Below are positions 8,498-16,720 of a stretch of DNA of 64,000 bases, in pieces. The notes under the pieces were generated by a model. It saw only the letters and a list, made by a program, of their open reading frames with translations, searched no databases and was not told the origin of the DNA. Within the stretch, counting starts at the first letter, position 1. Every line of letters starts with the position of its first letter. This stretch comes from Actinophytocola sp049647105 (GTDB lineage Bacteria > Actinomycetota > Actinomycetes > Mycobacteriales > Pseudonocardiaceae). The DNA lies in NCBI RefSeq assembly GCF_049647105.1, contig NZ_JBARWZ010000168.1, forward strand, positions 1 through 64,000. Reading direction: 5' to 3'. Position numbers and translations under genes: made by a program.

Positions 8498-8848
8498 GTG
8501 GAGTTCGTCCGCCTCCTTCTGGTGTTCCTGCATCTGCTGGGCATGGCGCTGCTGGTGGGCATGTTCCTGGTTCAGCGCAGGGCAGCGGCGGATGCGCCGC
8601 TCAACAAGGGCTGGCTGCACGTCGCCGCGCTGCAACTGATCACCGGGCTCGCGCTGCAACTCCTGGCCCCGGCCACGGACCAGGACTACAACGCGATGAA
8701 GCTCGGCATCAAGATGCTGATCCTGCTGGTGATCGGCGCCCTCGCGCTCGTGTACGTGATCCGTCGCGTGCCCGCCCCGAAGTGGCTGCCGCCGACGCTG
8801 GTCGGGCTGGTGGTCGTGAACGTGGGCATCGCGGTCTTCTGGACCTGA
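8498..8848 (+). CDS. Small integral membrane protein, unknown function
   Basis: 116 residues, GTG start nine bases after AAGGGAG. Three to four hydrophobic segments are visible: residues 4-25, 41-57, 70-86 and 98-114, separated by short charged loops. I do not recognise a characterised family. It is a single gene between xylB and a coding remnant. The mostly hydrophobic composition and conserved-looking frame support a real protein. Confidence 0.65.
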   Translation: MEFVRLLLVFLHLLGMALLVGMFLVQRRAAADAPLNKGWLHVAALQLITGLALQLLAPATDQDYNAMKLGIKMLILLVIGALALVYVIRRVPAPKWLPPTLVGLVVVNVGIAVFWT

Positions 8849-8852
8849 CCCG

Positions 8853-8993
8853 TTACGCGGACGAGCCGCGCAGGATCCCGAGCACCTCGGCCATCTGCCC
8901 GTCGAGGGCGTCGAACCGCCGATCCTGCGCGGCAAACCGCTCGTCGTACGCCTCGAACCTCCGGTTGTGCCGTTCGAGTTCGTCGATGTGCTC
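8853..8993 (-). pseudogene. C-terminal remnant of a coiled-coil protein gene
   Basis: On the minus strand an open run of 46 codons ends at TAA (8853-8855). It encodes a heptad-like chain rich in E, R, D and F (for example DELERHN, RRFEAYDERF, RRFDALDGQM). There is no start codon: an in-frame TAG (8994-8996) sits immediately before the first codon. The amino acid pattern and strong third-position GC make it look like the end of a former gene whose 5' part is gone. It could also be chance in GC-rich DNA. Confidence 0.35.
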
Positions 8994-9089
8994 CTAACTT
9001 TGGGGTGGCGTGGTCGGGCTTGTTCAGGTTTCTGTCGGTAGGGTCGTTACTCGTCGGTAGGTTCTGGGGCTGGCGGAGGGTGTTTGCGC

Positions 9090-10262
9090 ATGTCGGTGGG
9101 GCGGGAGTTCGACGTCGTGCTCTTTGGGGCCACTGGGTTCACCGGGGGACTCACGGCCGAGTACCTGGCGGCGCATGCGCCCAACGGCTGTCGCTGGGCG
9201 ATCGCCGGTCGGTCGCGGGAGAAGCTCGTTGCGGTGCGGGAGCGCCTCGCCGAAATCAACCCCTCGTGTGCCGATCTCGAGTTGCTCGTCGCCGACGTGA
9301 CCGACCGTGAGGCGCTGCGGGCCGTCGTCTCGCGAGGCCGGGTGGTCGTCACCACCGTCGGGCCCTATCTCCGTTACGGGGAACCACTTGTCGCCGTCTG
9401 CGCGGAGACCGGGACCGACTATCTCGACCTCACCGGTGAGCCCGAGTTCGTCGACCGGATGTACCTCGACCACCACGACGCCGCTGTCGCGAGTGGAGCG
9501 CGGATCGTGCACTCCGCCGGGTTCGACTCCATTCCTTACGACCTCGGGGTCCTGTTCACCGTCGAACAGTTGCCCGAGGGGGTGCCGGTTGACGTTCAGG
9601 GGTACGTGTCCGCCTCCGCGACCTTCTCCGCCGGGACCTACCACTCCGCCATCACCGCGTTCTCCCGGTTGCGGGAGATGGCGGCCGTCGCCAAGCGGCG
9701 CAGGCAGGCCGAGGACCATTCCGACGGGCGGGCCGTGCGCGGGGCCAAAGGGCGGCCCCGGTTCGAGAAGGCCGCCGACGCGTGGGTCCTTCCCGCGCCG
9801 ACCATCGACCCGCTCGTCGTGTTGCGGTCCGCGCGTGCGCTGGAGCGGTACGGGCCCTCGTTCAGCTACGGGCACTACATCGCGATCAAGAAGCTGCCCG
9901 TCGCGGTCGGGATCGTCGGTGCGGTCGGGGTCGCGGTCGCGCTCGCCCAGCTGGCGCCCACCCGGAAGTGGATGCTGTCGCGCATGACCTCCGGGGACGG
10001 GCCAACACGGGAACGCCGCGACAAGGCCTGGTTCCGTGCGCGGTTCGTCGGCACGGGTGGTGGCCGCCGGGTGGTCACCGAGGTGTCCGGGGGCGACCCC
10101 GGCTACGGGGAGACCGCCAAGATGCTCGCGGAGTCGGCGCTCTGCCTCGCCTTCGACAACCTGCCGAAGTCCTGCGGGCAGGTGACGACGGCCGTCGCCA
10201 TGGGGGACAAGCTGATCGACCGGCTGGTGCGGGCCGGGCTGACGTTCCGGGTCGTGGAGTAG
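9090..10262 (+). CDS. Saccharopine dehydrogenase-like / trans-acting enoyl reductase family protein
   Basis: 390 residues. The ATG at 9090 is preferred over the TTG at 9084 because GGAGGG (9075-9080) is nine bases away. The N terminus is a Rossmann NAD(P) fold with FGATGFTGGL. Next come VTTVGPYLRYGEPLV, TDYLDLTGE and HSAGFDSIPYDLG, which typify the mycobacterial trans-acting enoyl reductase group (Rv2953/Rv2449c-like), used with polyketide synthases or as stand-alone oxidoreductases. A hydrophobic segment near 275-295 may touch the membrane. No polyketide synthase is in the window, so the substrate is unknown. Confidence 0.75.
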   Translation: MSVGREFDVVLFGATGFTGGLTAEYLAAHAPNGCRWAIAGRSREKLVAVRERLAEINPSCADLELLVADVTDREALRAVVSRGRVVVTTVGPYLRYGEPLVAVCAETGTDYLDLTGEPEFVDRMYLDHHDAAVASGARIVHSAGFDSIPYDLGVLFTVEQLPEGVPVDVQGYVSASATFSAGTYHSAITAFSRLREMAAVAKRRRQAEDHSDGRAVRGAKGRPRFEKAADAWVLPAPTIDPLVVLRSARALERYGPSFSYGHYIAIKKLPVAVGIVGAVGVAVALAQLAPTRKWMLSRMTSGDGPTRERRDKAWFRARFVGTGGGRRVVTEVSGGDPGYGETAKMLAESALCLAFDNLPKSCGQVTTAVAMGDKLIDRLVRAGLTFRVVE

Positions 10263-10324
10263 TCGCGTTCATGCCGTCGATCGTGCCCGGTGGGCACGAC
10301 CTACGGCGGCGCATGACCTCGATC

Positions 10325-10352
10325 TGTGGACAACCTGGTCACCTGTGGACAA
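10325..10352 (+). repeat. Pair of DnaA-box-like sequences, 19 bp apart (pair A)
   Basis: TGTGGACAA occurs at 10325-10333 and 10344-10352; its complement TTGTCCACA is the preferred actinobacterial DnaA box. The pair lies in the 194-bp gap between the reductase and the next gene. The same doublet with the same 19-bp period recurs near 33223 and 52780. Here the GC-rich module of the composite repeat is absent. Confidence 0.7.
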
Positions 10353-10456
10353 CCCGCCCGTTCGGCCGGACGTGATCCGGCGAACTGTCGGTGGTGCCTG
10401 GTAGGGGCGTGAGAGGCTGCGGCGCGGCTGACGGAACCGGAGAAGGAGGCGGCCAG

Positions 10457-10828
10457 GTGCTCTGGGTGTGGATCGGGATCGCCGTGGTGCTGGTGGCGGC
10501 GGGGGCGCTCGTGCCGGTGCTGTCCGGTCGCGACCACCGGCTGCGGAGCAACGACGAGGCGGTCGCCGCGCGTTCGCGGTACCACCAGCTCGGCCACTAC
10601 GTCGAGGATGGCGTCGAACGACTCGACGACGAAAAGGCCATGGCGTTGCTGCGAACGGCTCATGAGCGTTACAACACCACGGGGGCCACCCTGGCCAGGG
10701 CGAAAACCGAAGAGGACTTCCTGCTCGCGCTGCGAATCGCGGAGGAAGGGCTGGTCGCGGTGGCGGACGCGTATGCCCGAATCGGACGAACCGGGCCGCG
10801 GATCAAGAAACAAAGACGTCACAAATGA
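10457..10828 (+). CDS. Small membrane-anchored protein, unknown function
   Basis: 123 residues from GTG at 10457, chosen because GAAGGAGG (10442-10449) precedes it. A single N-terminal membrane segment (residues 2-22, rich in V, A, L and G) is followed by a soluble, charged helical region of about 85 residues with E and R in heptad-like spacing, ending in a basic tail KKQRRHK. The topology suggests an anchored cytosolic domain. No family recognised. The gene stands alone before the nucleoside transport operon. Confidence 0.65.
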   Translation: MLWVWIGIAVVLVAAGALVPVLSGRDHRLRSNDEAVAARSRYHQLGHYVEDGVERLDDEKAMALLRTAHERYNTTGATLARAKTEEDFLLALRIAEEGLVAVADAYARIGRTGPRIKKQRRHK

Positions 10829-11003
10829 CCACACCGCACGCGCGCGATCACATTCGGTACTAGTCTTCGCGCGCTCGAAGAACGATTGGGTCACGCGGGT
10901 CTACGCGGCGGTAGCACATGAGCAACCGCAGAGTACGGTCTCGCCAATAAGTCGGCGTCCGGCGCTTGTCGGACGTGTCATGTGAAGCCGGAGGGAGAAA
11001 GCC

Positions 11004-12149
11004 TTGCGCTTCAAACGGGGAGTCGCGGTCGCCGCGATCGCGCTGACCAGTGTGCTGTCCGTGGTCGGATGTGCGAAGGACTCGGGATCTTCGAACAGCC
11101 CATCGGGTGGCGACAACGCCGCGGGCTGCAAGACCGTGGACAAGCCGGCGGCGGCGTCCGGAGGGGCGTCGACCACCGAGGCCGCGACCAAGGCGGACGG
11201 CAGTGCGCTCAAAGTCGGTCTGGCCTTCGACATCGGCGGCCGCGGCGACGCGTCGTTCAACGACTCGGCAGCGGCCGGCCTGGACAAGGCCATCGCCGAG
11301 ATCGGCGTGAAGAAGGAGAACACCAAGGAGCTCACCGCCACCGACCAGGAGAGCGAGGACGCGAAGCTGACGCGTCTTCGCCAGCTGGCGCAGGAGGGCC
11401 ACAACCCGATCGTGAGCGTGGGCTTCGCGTACTCCGACGCCACCGCCAAGATCGCCGCCGAGTTCCCGAACGTGCAGTTCGCCGTGGTCGACGGTTTCGT
11501 CGAGAACGCGCCGAAGAACGTCACGTTCCTGGGCTTCGCGGAGCATGAAGGCTCGTTCCTCGTCGGCGTCATCGCCGCGCTGAAGAGCAAGGACTGCACG
11601 ATCGGCTTCGTCGGTGGCGTGAACGTGCCGCTGATCCAGAAGTTCCAGGCGGGCTTCGAGCAGGGTGTGGAGACCGTCGCGCCGGACGCCAAGATCGTCT
11701 CGAAGTACATCACCGAGGCGGGCGACCTCACCGGCTTCGCTGACCCGGCCAAGGGCCAGGTCGCCGCGAAGGGCCTGATCGACCGGGGCGCGGACGTCGT
11801 CTACCACGCCGCGGGCGCCTCCGGTAAGGGTGTGTTCGCCGCCGCCAAGGAGGCGAACGTCCAGGCCATCGGCGTGGACTCGGACCAGTACAACCAGACG
11901 GTCGTCGCCGAGTACAAGGACATCATCATCACGTCCATGCTCAAGCGCGTCGACGTCGCCGTCTTCGACTACATTTCCGCGGTCGCCGCGACCGACCTCG
12001 GAAGCCTGCCCCAGGTCTTCGACCTGAAGGTGGACGGCGTCGGCTACTCGACGTCCGGCGGCAAGATCGACGACGAGACCAAGAGCTGGGTCGAGGCGTA
12101 CAAGCAGCAGATCATCGAGGGCAAGATCAAGGTCTCGGACACTCCGTAG
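11004..12149 (+). CDS. BmpA/PnrA-type nucleoside-binding lipoprotein
   Basis: 381 residues with a TTG start (11004) six bases after GGAGGGAGA, the only start with a good ribosome site. The signal peptide ends in a lipobox LSVVGC, so Cys at about residue 23 should be lipidated and the protein anchored outside the membrane. The mature domain has the BMP-family segments GLAFDIGGRGDASFND, NPIVSVGFAYSD, EHEGSFLVG and GADVVYHAAGASGKG. BMP lipoproteins are the substrate receptors of purine and general nucleoside ABC importers. The matching ATPase and two permeases follow after a strong hairpin, so the receptor can be made in excess over the transporter. Confidence 0.88.
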   Translation: MRFKRGVAVAAIALTSVLSVVGCAKDSGSSNSPSGGDNAAGCKTVDKPAAASGGASTTEAATKADGSALKVGLAFDIGGRGDASFNDSAAAGLDKAIAEIGVKKENTKELTATDQESEDAKLTRLRQLAQEGHNPIVSVGFAYSDATAKIAAEFPNVQFAVVDGFVENAPKNVTFLGFAEHEGSFLVGVIAALKSKDCTIGFVGGVNVPLIQKFQAGFEQGVETVAPDAKIVSKYITEAGDLTGFADPAKGQVAAKGLIDRGADVVYHAAGASGKGVFAAAKEANVQAIGVDSDQYNQTVVAEYKDIIITSMLKRVDVAVFDYISAVAATDLGSLPQVFDLKVDGVGYSTSGGKIDDETKSWVEAYKQQIIEGKIKVSDTP

Positions 12150-12178
12150 CAGCTGAAGAACCCCGAGTAAGTGTGACG

Positions 12179-12215
12179 CCCGTGGGTGTGTGGTGAGCAG
12201 CCGCACACCCACGGG
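12179..12215 (+). terminator. Attenuator-type hairpin between the binding protein and ABC transporter genes
   Basis: 12179-12193 (CCCGTGGGTGTGTGG) pairs with 12201-12215 over 15 bp with one G-T pair and a seven-base loop, followed by TCTTT. It lies inside the operon, 30 bp after bmpA and 30 bp before the ATPase. A partial stop here would give more receptor than transporter, the usual ratio for ABC importers. Confidence 0.7.
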
Positions 12216-12245
12216 TCTTTCCTGTGAGGGTGAGGAAGGGTCTCC

Positions 12246-13823
12246 ATGACCGACACCGAGGTCGACACGGACGCGAAACCCGTGCCCGCTGTCGTGCTCG
12301 CCGGCATCACGAAGCGGTTCCCTGGCGTCGTCGCCAACAGCGACGTCGACCTGACCGTGAGAGCGGGCGAGGTGCACGCGCTCTGCGGCGAGAACGGCGC
12401 GGGCAAGTCCACCCTGATGAAGATCCTGTACGGGATGCAGTCCCCGGACGAGGGCACCATCACGGTGAACGACAGGCAGGTCCGGTTCAAGTCCCCGTCG
12501 GAAGCGATCGCGGTCGGCATCGGGATGGTCCACCAGCACTTCATGCTGGCCGACAACCTGACCGTGCTCGAGAACGTGGCGCTCGGCGCCGAGAACATGT
12601 ACGGGATCGGCAAGAAGGCCAGAGCGAGAGTCCGCGAGCTGGCCGGTGCGGTCGGTCTCGAGCAGGACCCTTCGACGCTGGTCGAGCGCTTGGGCGTGGC
12701 CGACCGGCAGCGCGTGGAGATCCTCAAGGTCCTCTACCGCGGCGCGCGGATCGTCATCCTCGACGAGCCGACCGCCGTGCTCGTCCCTCAGGAGGTCGAC
12801 GAGCTGTTCGACACCCTGCGGACGATGCGGGCGGACGGCTACACGTTCCTCTTCATCTCCCACAAGCTCGACGAGGTCCGCGCCATCGCGGACTCGATCA
12901 CCGTGATCCGCCGCGGCACCACCGTCGGCACGGTCGACCCGAAGACGGTCACCTCCCGCCAGCTCGCCGAGATGATGGTCGGCTCGGAGCTGCCCAGCCC
13001 GGAGACCCGCACCTCCACGGTCACCGACGAGGAGGTCCTGCGGGTCGAGGGCCTCGTGCTGGAGACCCCCGACGGCCGCCGCATCCTCGACGACCTGGAC
13101 CTCGTGGTCCGTTCCGGCGAGGTGCTCGGCATCGCGGGTGTCGAGGGCAACGGGCAGACCGAGCTGGTCGAGACGCTCATGGGCATCCGCAAGTCCGCGG
13201 GCGGACGGGTGCTCCTGAACGGCCGCAACCTGACCCGCGCGGGCACGCTCGCCCGCCGCGAGGCAGGCATCGGCTACATCCCGGAGGACCGCACCCGCCA
13301 CGGCCTGCTGCTCACCGAGCCGCTGTGGAAGAACCGGATCCTCGGCTACCAGACCAGACGCCCCACCTCGCACGGCGCCTTCCTGGACATCGCGGGCGCG
13401 CGCCGGGACACGAAGCGGATCGTCGAGGCCTTCGACGTCCGTACCCCCGGCATCGAGGTCGCGGCCGCCTCGCTGTCCGGCGGCAACCAGCAGAAACTGG
13501 TGATCGGCCGGGAGCTGTCCGGCGACCCGGTGCTGCTGATCGCCTCGCACCCGACCCGCGGCGTCGACGTCGGCGCACAGGCCGCGATCTGGGACCACAT
13601 TCGCAACGCCCGCGCCGCGGGCCTCGCCGTGCTGCTCGTGTCGGCCGACCTCGATGAGCTGATCGGTCTGTCCGACTCGATCAAGGTCATGCTGCGTGGG
13701 AAGTTCGTCGCCGACGCCGACCCCGCGACCGTGACGCCGGAGGACCTCGGGTCCGCCATGACCGGCGCCGCCGTGGTCGACGAGTCGGGCGCGCTGGTGA
13801 CGGAAACTGGAGGTAACGCATGA
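12246..13823 (+). CDS. Nucleoside ABC importer, double ATP-binding subunit
   Basis: 525 residues with two nucleotide-binding domains in tandem, as in NupO/YufO and RbsA. The first half has a complete Walker A (GENGAGKST, about residue 52) and Walker B (IVILDEPTAVL). The second half has a modified Walker A (GVEGNGQTE) and LSGGNQQK signature, a normal asymmetry in this family. GYIPEDRTRHGLL is also diagnostic. The gene is linked by an ATGA overlap to the first permease. Confidence 0.9.
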   Translation: MTDTEVDTDAKPVPAVVLAGITKRFPGVVANSDVDLTVRAGEVHALCGENGAGKSTLMKILYGMQSPDEGTITVNDRQVRFKSPSEAIAVGIGMVHQHFMLADNLTVLENVALGAENMYGIGKKARARVRELAGAVGLEQDPSTLVERLGVADRQRVEILKVLYRGARIVILDEPTAVLVPQEVDELFDTLRTMRADGYTFLFISHKLDEVRAIADSITVIRRGTTVGTVDPKTVTSRQLAEMMVGSELPSPETRTSTVTDEEVLRVEGLVLETPDGRRILDDLDLVVRSGEVLGIAGVEGNGQTELVETLMGIRKSAGGRVLLNGRNLTRAGTLARREAGIGYIPEDRTRHGLLLTEPLWKNRILGYQTRRPTSHGAFLDIAGARRDTKRIVEAFDVRTPGIEVAAASLSGGNQQKLVIGRELSGDPVLLIASHPTRGVDVGAQAAIWDHIRNARAAGLAVLLVSADLDELIGLSDSIKVMLRGKFVADADPATVTPEDLGSAMTGAAVVDESGALVTETGGNA

Positions 13824-14941
13824 ACGCCCGGCTGCGCTCGTCGCTGCTGGCACCCCTGGTGGCGGTGATCTTCTCCGCCCTGCTGTGCGCGGTCGTGCTG
13901 CTCTTCTCGGGCGCCAACCCCGTGAGTGCGCTCGGTGCGATGTTCGGCCAGCTCAACGAGGGCACCATCTCGGTCGACATCGTCAACTCGACGGCCATCT
14001 ACATGCTGGCCGCGATCGCCGCCGCCATCGGCTTCCAGATGAACCTGCTGAACATCGGCATCGAGGGGCAGTACCGGGTCGGCGCGCTGGTCGCGGCGAT
14101 CGTGGGCAGCGCGATCGTGCTGCCACCGGTGCTGCACTGGCTGGTCATCCTGCTGGTGGCGGCCGCGGCGGGTGCCGCGTGGGCGACTCTGCCCGCGATC
14201 CTGAAGGTCACGCGCGGGGTGCACGAGGTGCTCTCCACGATCATGATGAACGCGATCGCGTTCGGTCTCGCCGCGTACCTGATCCGCAGGGACCAGTTCG
14301 GCATCCTGATCGGCAACAACGTGTCGACCGAGCCGATCGCCGAGTCCGGCCAGGTGCCCGGCATCGAGGTGCACATCAACCTCAACATCTTCGGCCTCAA
14401 CATCGGCATCAACGGCGTCGTCTTCGGCCTCGTGTTCCTCTCGGTCATGGCGGCCGCGGTGTACGGCGTGATGATGACCAGGACCCGGTTCGGCTTCGAG
14501 CTGAAGGCGTCGGGCCTGTCGCCGACCGCCGCCGCGGCGGGCGGTGTGAACGCCAAGCGGATGATCGTGGTGGCACTGCTGACCTCTGGCGCGGTCGCCG
14601 GGTTGGTCGGCATGCCGGAGATCCTTGGCCGCGACCACGCGTACACGCTGAACTTCGCGTCCGGCTACGGCTTCGCGGGCATCGGCATCGCGCTGCTCGG
14701 CCGCAACCATCCGGTCGGCATCGCGTTCGGCTCGCTGCTGTGGGCGTTCCTGGACAAGGCGAAGGGCGCGCTCGACAACGAGGGCGTGCCAAGGGAGATC
14801 GCGACGATCATGCAGGGCACGATCGTGCTGTCGGTGGTCGTCGCGTACGAGATCGTGAAGCGGATGGAGCTGGCCGCCGAGCAACGGCGCGTCGGCCAGG
14901 CCACGGGCACCGTGGTCGAGCCGGAGGGGGCTGCCAAATGA
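13820..14941 (+). CDS. Nucleoside ABC importer permease 1 (NupP-like)
   Basis: 373 residues with about nine hydrophobic segments. The family motifs LLNIGIEGQYRVGAL and LKASGLSPTAAAAGGVN identify a BPD_transp_2 permease of the BmpA-type nucleoside importer. It starts in an ATGA overlap with the ATPase and ends in another with the second permease. The C terminus after the last helix is short and basic. Confidence 0.88.
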   Translation: MNARLRSSLLAPLVAVIFSALLCAVVLLFSGANPVSALGAMFGQLNEGTISVDIVNSTAIYMLAAIAAAIGFQMNLLNIGIEGQYRVGALVAAIVGSAIVLPPVLHWLVILLVAAAAGAAWATLPAILKVTRGVHEVLSTIMMNAIAFGLAAYLIRRDQFGILIGNNVSTEPIAESGQVPGIEVHINLNIFGLNIGINGVVFGLVFLSVMAAAVYGVMMTRTRFGFELKASGLSPTAAAAGGVNAKRMIVVALLTSGAVAGLVGMPEILGRDHAYTLNFASGYGFAGIGIALLGRNHPVGIAFGSLLWAFLDKAKGALDNEGVPREIATIMQGTIVLSVVVAYEIVKRMELAAEQRRVGQATGTVVEPEGAAK

Positions 14942-16218
14942 GCATGGTCGAAGTGCAGCACACATCTCCTTCTGGCATGACGATGGCGCCGCCCCCGCAG
15001 AAGCGGGTGCTGCCCGGCTGGGTCGCGTTCTCGATCGGCGTCGTCGCGGTGGTCGGCGTGCTGGCCACCACCTCGTTCCTGACCGGCCAGCCGACGCTGA
15101 CGTCCTCGTCGACGATGCAGAACACGGTCACGCTGGGTCTGCCGATCCTCCTTTGCGGTCTCGGCGGCATCTGGGCCGAACGCGCGGGCATGATCAACAT
15201 CGGGCTCGAGGGCATGATGATCCTCGGCACGTGGGGCGCGGCGTGGGCCGGTGTGCTGGGGCTCGGCCCGTACGGCTCCGTGCTGTTCGGCGCGTTCTTC
15301 GGTGCGCTCGGCGGTGCGCTGCACGCGGTCGCGACGGTGTCGTTCGGCGTCAACCACATCGTGTCCGGTGTGGCCATCAACCTGCTCGGCGCCGGTGTCG
15401 CGAAGTACCTGTCGACGCTGATCTTCGCGCCGCTGTCGGACAACCCGAGGGACTCGCCGCCGATCGAGCGGTTCGACACGTTCTCCACACCCGGTCTCGG
15501 CGAGTGGCTCGGTGACCTGGAGGACCAGCAACGCGTGCTGATCTCGGACGTCGCGGGCATGCTGCGCGGACTGGTGACGCGGGTGTCGCCGATGCTGATC
15601 ATCGGCATGCTGCTGGTGCTCGCGACCTACCTCGTGCTGTGGCACACCAGGTTCGGCCTGCGACTGCGGTCGTGCGGCGAGAACCCGGTGGCGGCCGAGT
15701 CGCTCGGCGTGAACGTGTACCTGCACAAGTACATCGCGGTCATCGCGTCCGGCGCGCTCGCCGGCATCGGTGGCGCCGCGCTGGTGCTCGGTTCCAGCCC
15801 GTCGATCTACTCGGAGGGCCAGACCGCGAACCGCGGCTTCATCGGCCTCGCCGCGATGATCTTCGGCAACTGGCGGCCGGGCGGCACGCTCGCGGGTGCC
15901 GCCCTGTTCGGCTACGCGGACGGCCTGCGGCTGTCGTCGGGCCCGGAGACCGTGCACGCGCTGCTGTACGCGGCGGTGATCTGCGCCGGTCTGCTGGTGA
16001 TCTGGCAGCTGTTCCGCCGCAAGTGGACGACGGCCGGGATCGCCGCGGTCGGCGCGGTCGTGGTGTACGCGCTCTACTACGCGACGGACGAGCTGCCGAC
16101 GGAGTTCCTGCCGTACACGCCGCACATCATCACGCTGGTGGTGCTGGCCTTGGCCGCGCAACGACTGCGGCCACCGGCAGCGGACGGAATTCCGTACAGG
16201 CGAGGCGAGGGTGACTAG
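14938..16218 (+). CDS. Nucleoside ABC importer permease 2 (NupQ-like)
   Basis: 426 residues. After a polar N-terminal tail of about 25 residues it has the permease pattern with GMINIGLEGMMILG, HTRFGLRLRSCGENP and GFIGLAAMIFGNWRPGG, the last two characteristic of the second permease of BMP-type importers. About ten hydrophobic segments are visible. Two additional C-terminal helices near 355-410 make it longer than many NupQ proteins. It is the last transporter gene; the cytidine deaminase follows after a 32-bp tandem repeat. Confidence 0.88.
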   Translation: MSMVEVQHTSPSGMTMAPPPQKRVLPGWVAFSIGVVAVVGVLATTSFLTGQPTLTSSSTMQNTVTLGLPILLCGLGGIWAERAGMINIGLEGMMILGTWGAAWAGVLGLGPYGSVLFGAFFGALGGALHAVATVSFGVNHIVSGVAINLLGAGVAKYLSTLIFAPLSDNPRDSPPIERFDTFSTPGLGEWLGDLEDQQRVLISDVAGMLRGLVTRVSPMLIIGMLLVLATYLVLWHTRFGLRLRSCGENPVAAESLGVNVYLHKYIAVIASGALAGIGGAALVLGSSPSIYSEGQTANRGFIGLAAMIFGNWRPGGTLAGAALFGYADGLRLSSGPETVHALLYAAVICAGLLVIWQLFRRKWTTAGIAAVGAVVVYALYYATDELPTEFLPYTPHIITLVVLALAAQRLRPPAADGIPYRRGEGD

Positions 16219-16232
16219 GCGTAGTGCGGAGA

Positions 16233-16328
16233 ACATCATGACTGAGCGCAGCTTGCGGAGCGAAACATCATGACCGAGCGCAGCTTGCGGAGCGAAACAT
16301 CATGACTGAGCGCAGCTTGCGGAGCGAA
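16233..16328 (+). repeat. Three tandem 32-bp repeats that encode coupled mini-ORFs before cdd
   Basis: Units at 16233-16264, 16265-16296 and 16297-16328 are identical except for one base (ACTGAG/ACCGAG). A fourth, partial copy runs into the cdd start codon. In the first two units the frame ATG...TGA encodes MTERSLRSETS and its stop overlaps the next ATG (ATGA); the third ends differently at the cdd GTG. Within each unit GAGCGCAGCTTGCGG carries a short dyad. Confidence 0.85.
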
Positions 16329-16332
16329 CATC

Positions 16333-16716
16333 GTGACTGACTGGGAGAAGCTGCGGGCCACGGCTGTTGAGGCGGCCCAAAGTGCGTACTGCCCGTACTC
16401 CGGACTGCAGGTCGGTGTGGCCGCGGTGGTGGACGACGGCCGGATCGTGACCGGCTGCAACGTCGAGAACGCGTCGTACGGCGTCGGCCTGTGCGCGGAG
16501 TGCACGATGGCGGGCCAGCTGCGCCTGACCGGTGGCGGCCGGCTGGTGGCGGTGGCGTGCCGGTCGGGCAAGGGCGACCTGCTGATGCCGTGCGGCCGGT
16601 GCAGGCAGATCCTGTACGAGTTCGGTGGCCCGGACTGCATGATGGACACACCGGTCGGGCCCGCGCCCATGTCGGAGGTCCTGCCACACGCGTTCGGCCC
16701 GGCCGATCTACCGTGA
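16333..16716 (+). CDS. cdd: Cytidine deaminase
   Basis: 127 residues, normal for the homotetrameric class. Zinc ligands and catalytic Glu are C54, E56 (CAEC) and C87, C90 (PCGRC); the substrate motif GCNVENASYG precedes them. It converts cytidine and deoxycytidine to uridine and deoxyuridine. The GTG start has no separate ribosome site but lies at the end of the tandem repeat, so translation may depend on re-initiation from upstream. It links the nucleoside importer to the thymidine phosphorylase gene four bases downstream. Confidence 0.93.
   Translation: MTDWEKLRATAVEAAQSAYCPYSGLQVGVAAVVDDGRIVTGCNVENASYGVGLCAECTMAGQLRLTGGGRLVAVACRSGKGDLLMPCGRCRQILYEFGGPDCMMDTPVGPAPMSEVLPHAFGPADLP
16709..16714 (+). 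promoter_or_regulatory. -10 box for leaderless deoA transcript
   Basis: TACCGT ends seven bases before the deoA GTG, overlaps the last codons of cdd, and no ribosome site is present, so deoA may have its own leaderless transcript besides readthrough from cdd. Confidence 0.45.
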
Positions 16717-16720
16717 CAGC

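Noticed and set aside
10381..10404. Possible inverted partial copy of the composite repeat beside box pair A
   Set aside because: Only about ten bases (GAACTGTCGG) agree and the same word recurs near 61374, so it is not enough to call a copy.
10860..13853. 997-codon minus-strand open frame across bmpA and the ABC ATPase gene
   Set aside because: Antisense to clear transporter genes; it is the third-position mirror of high-GC coding sequence.
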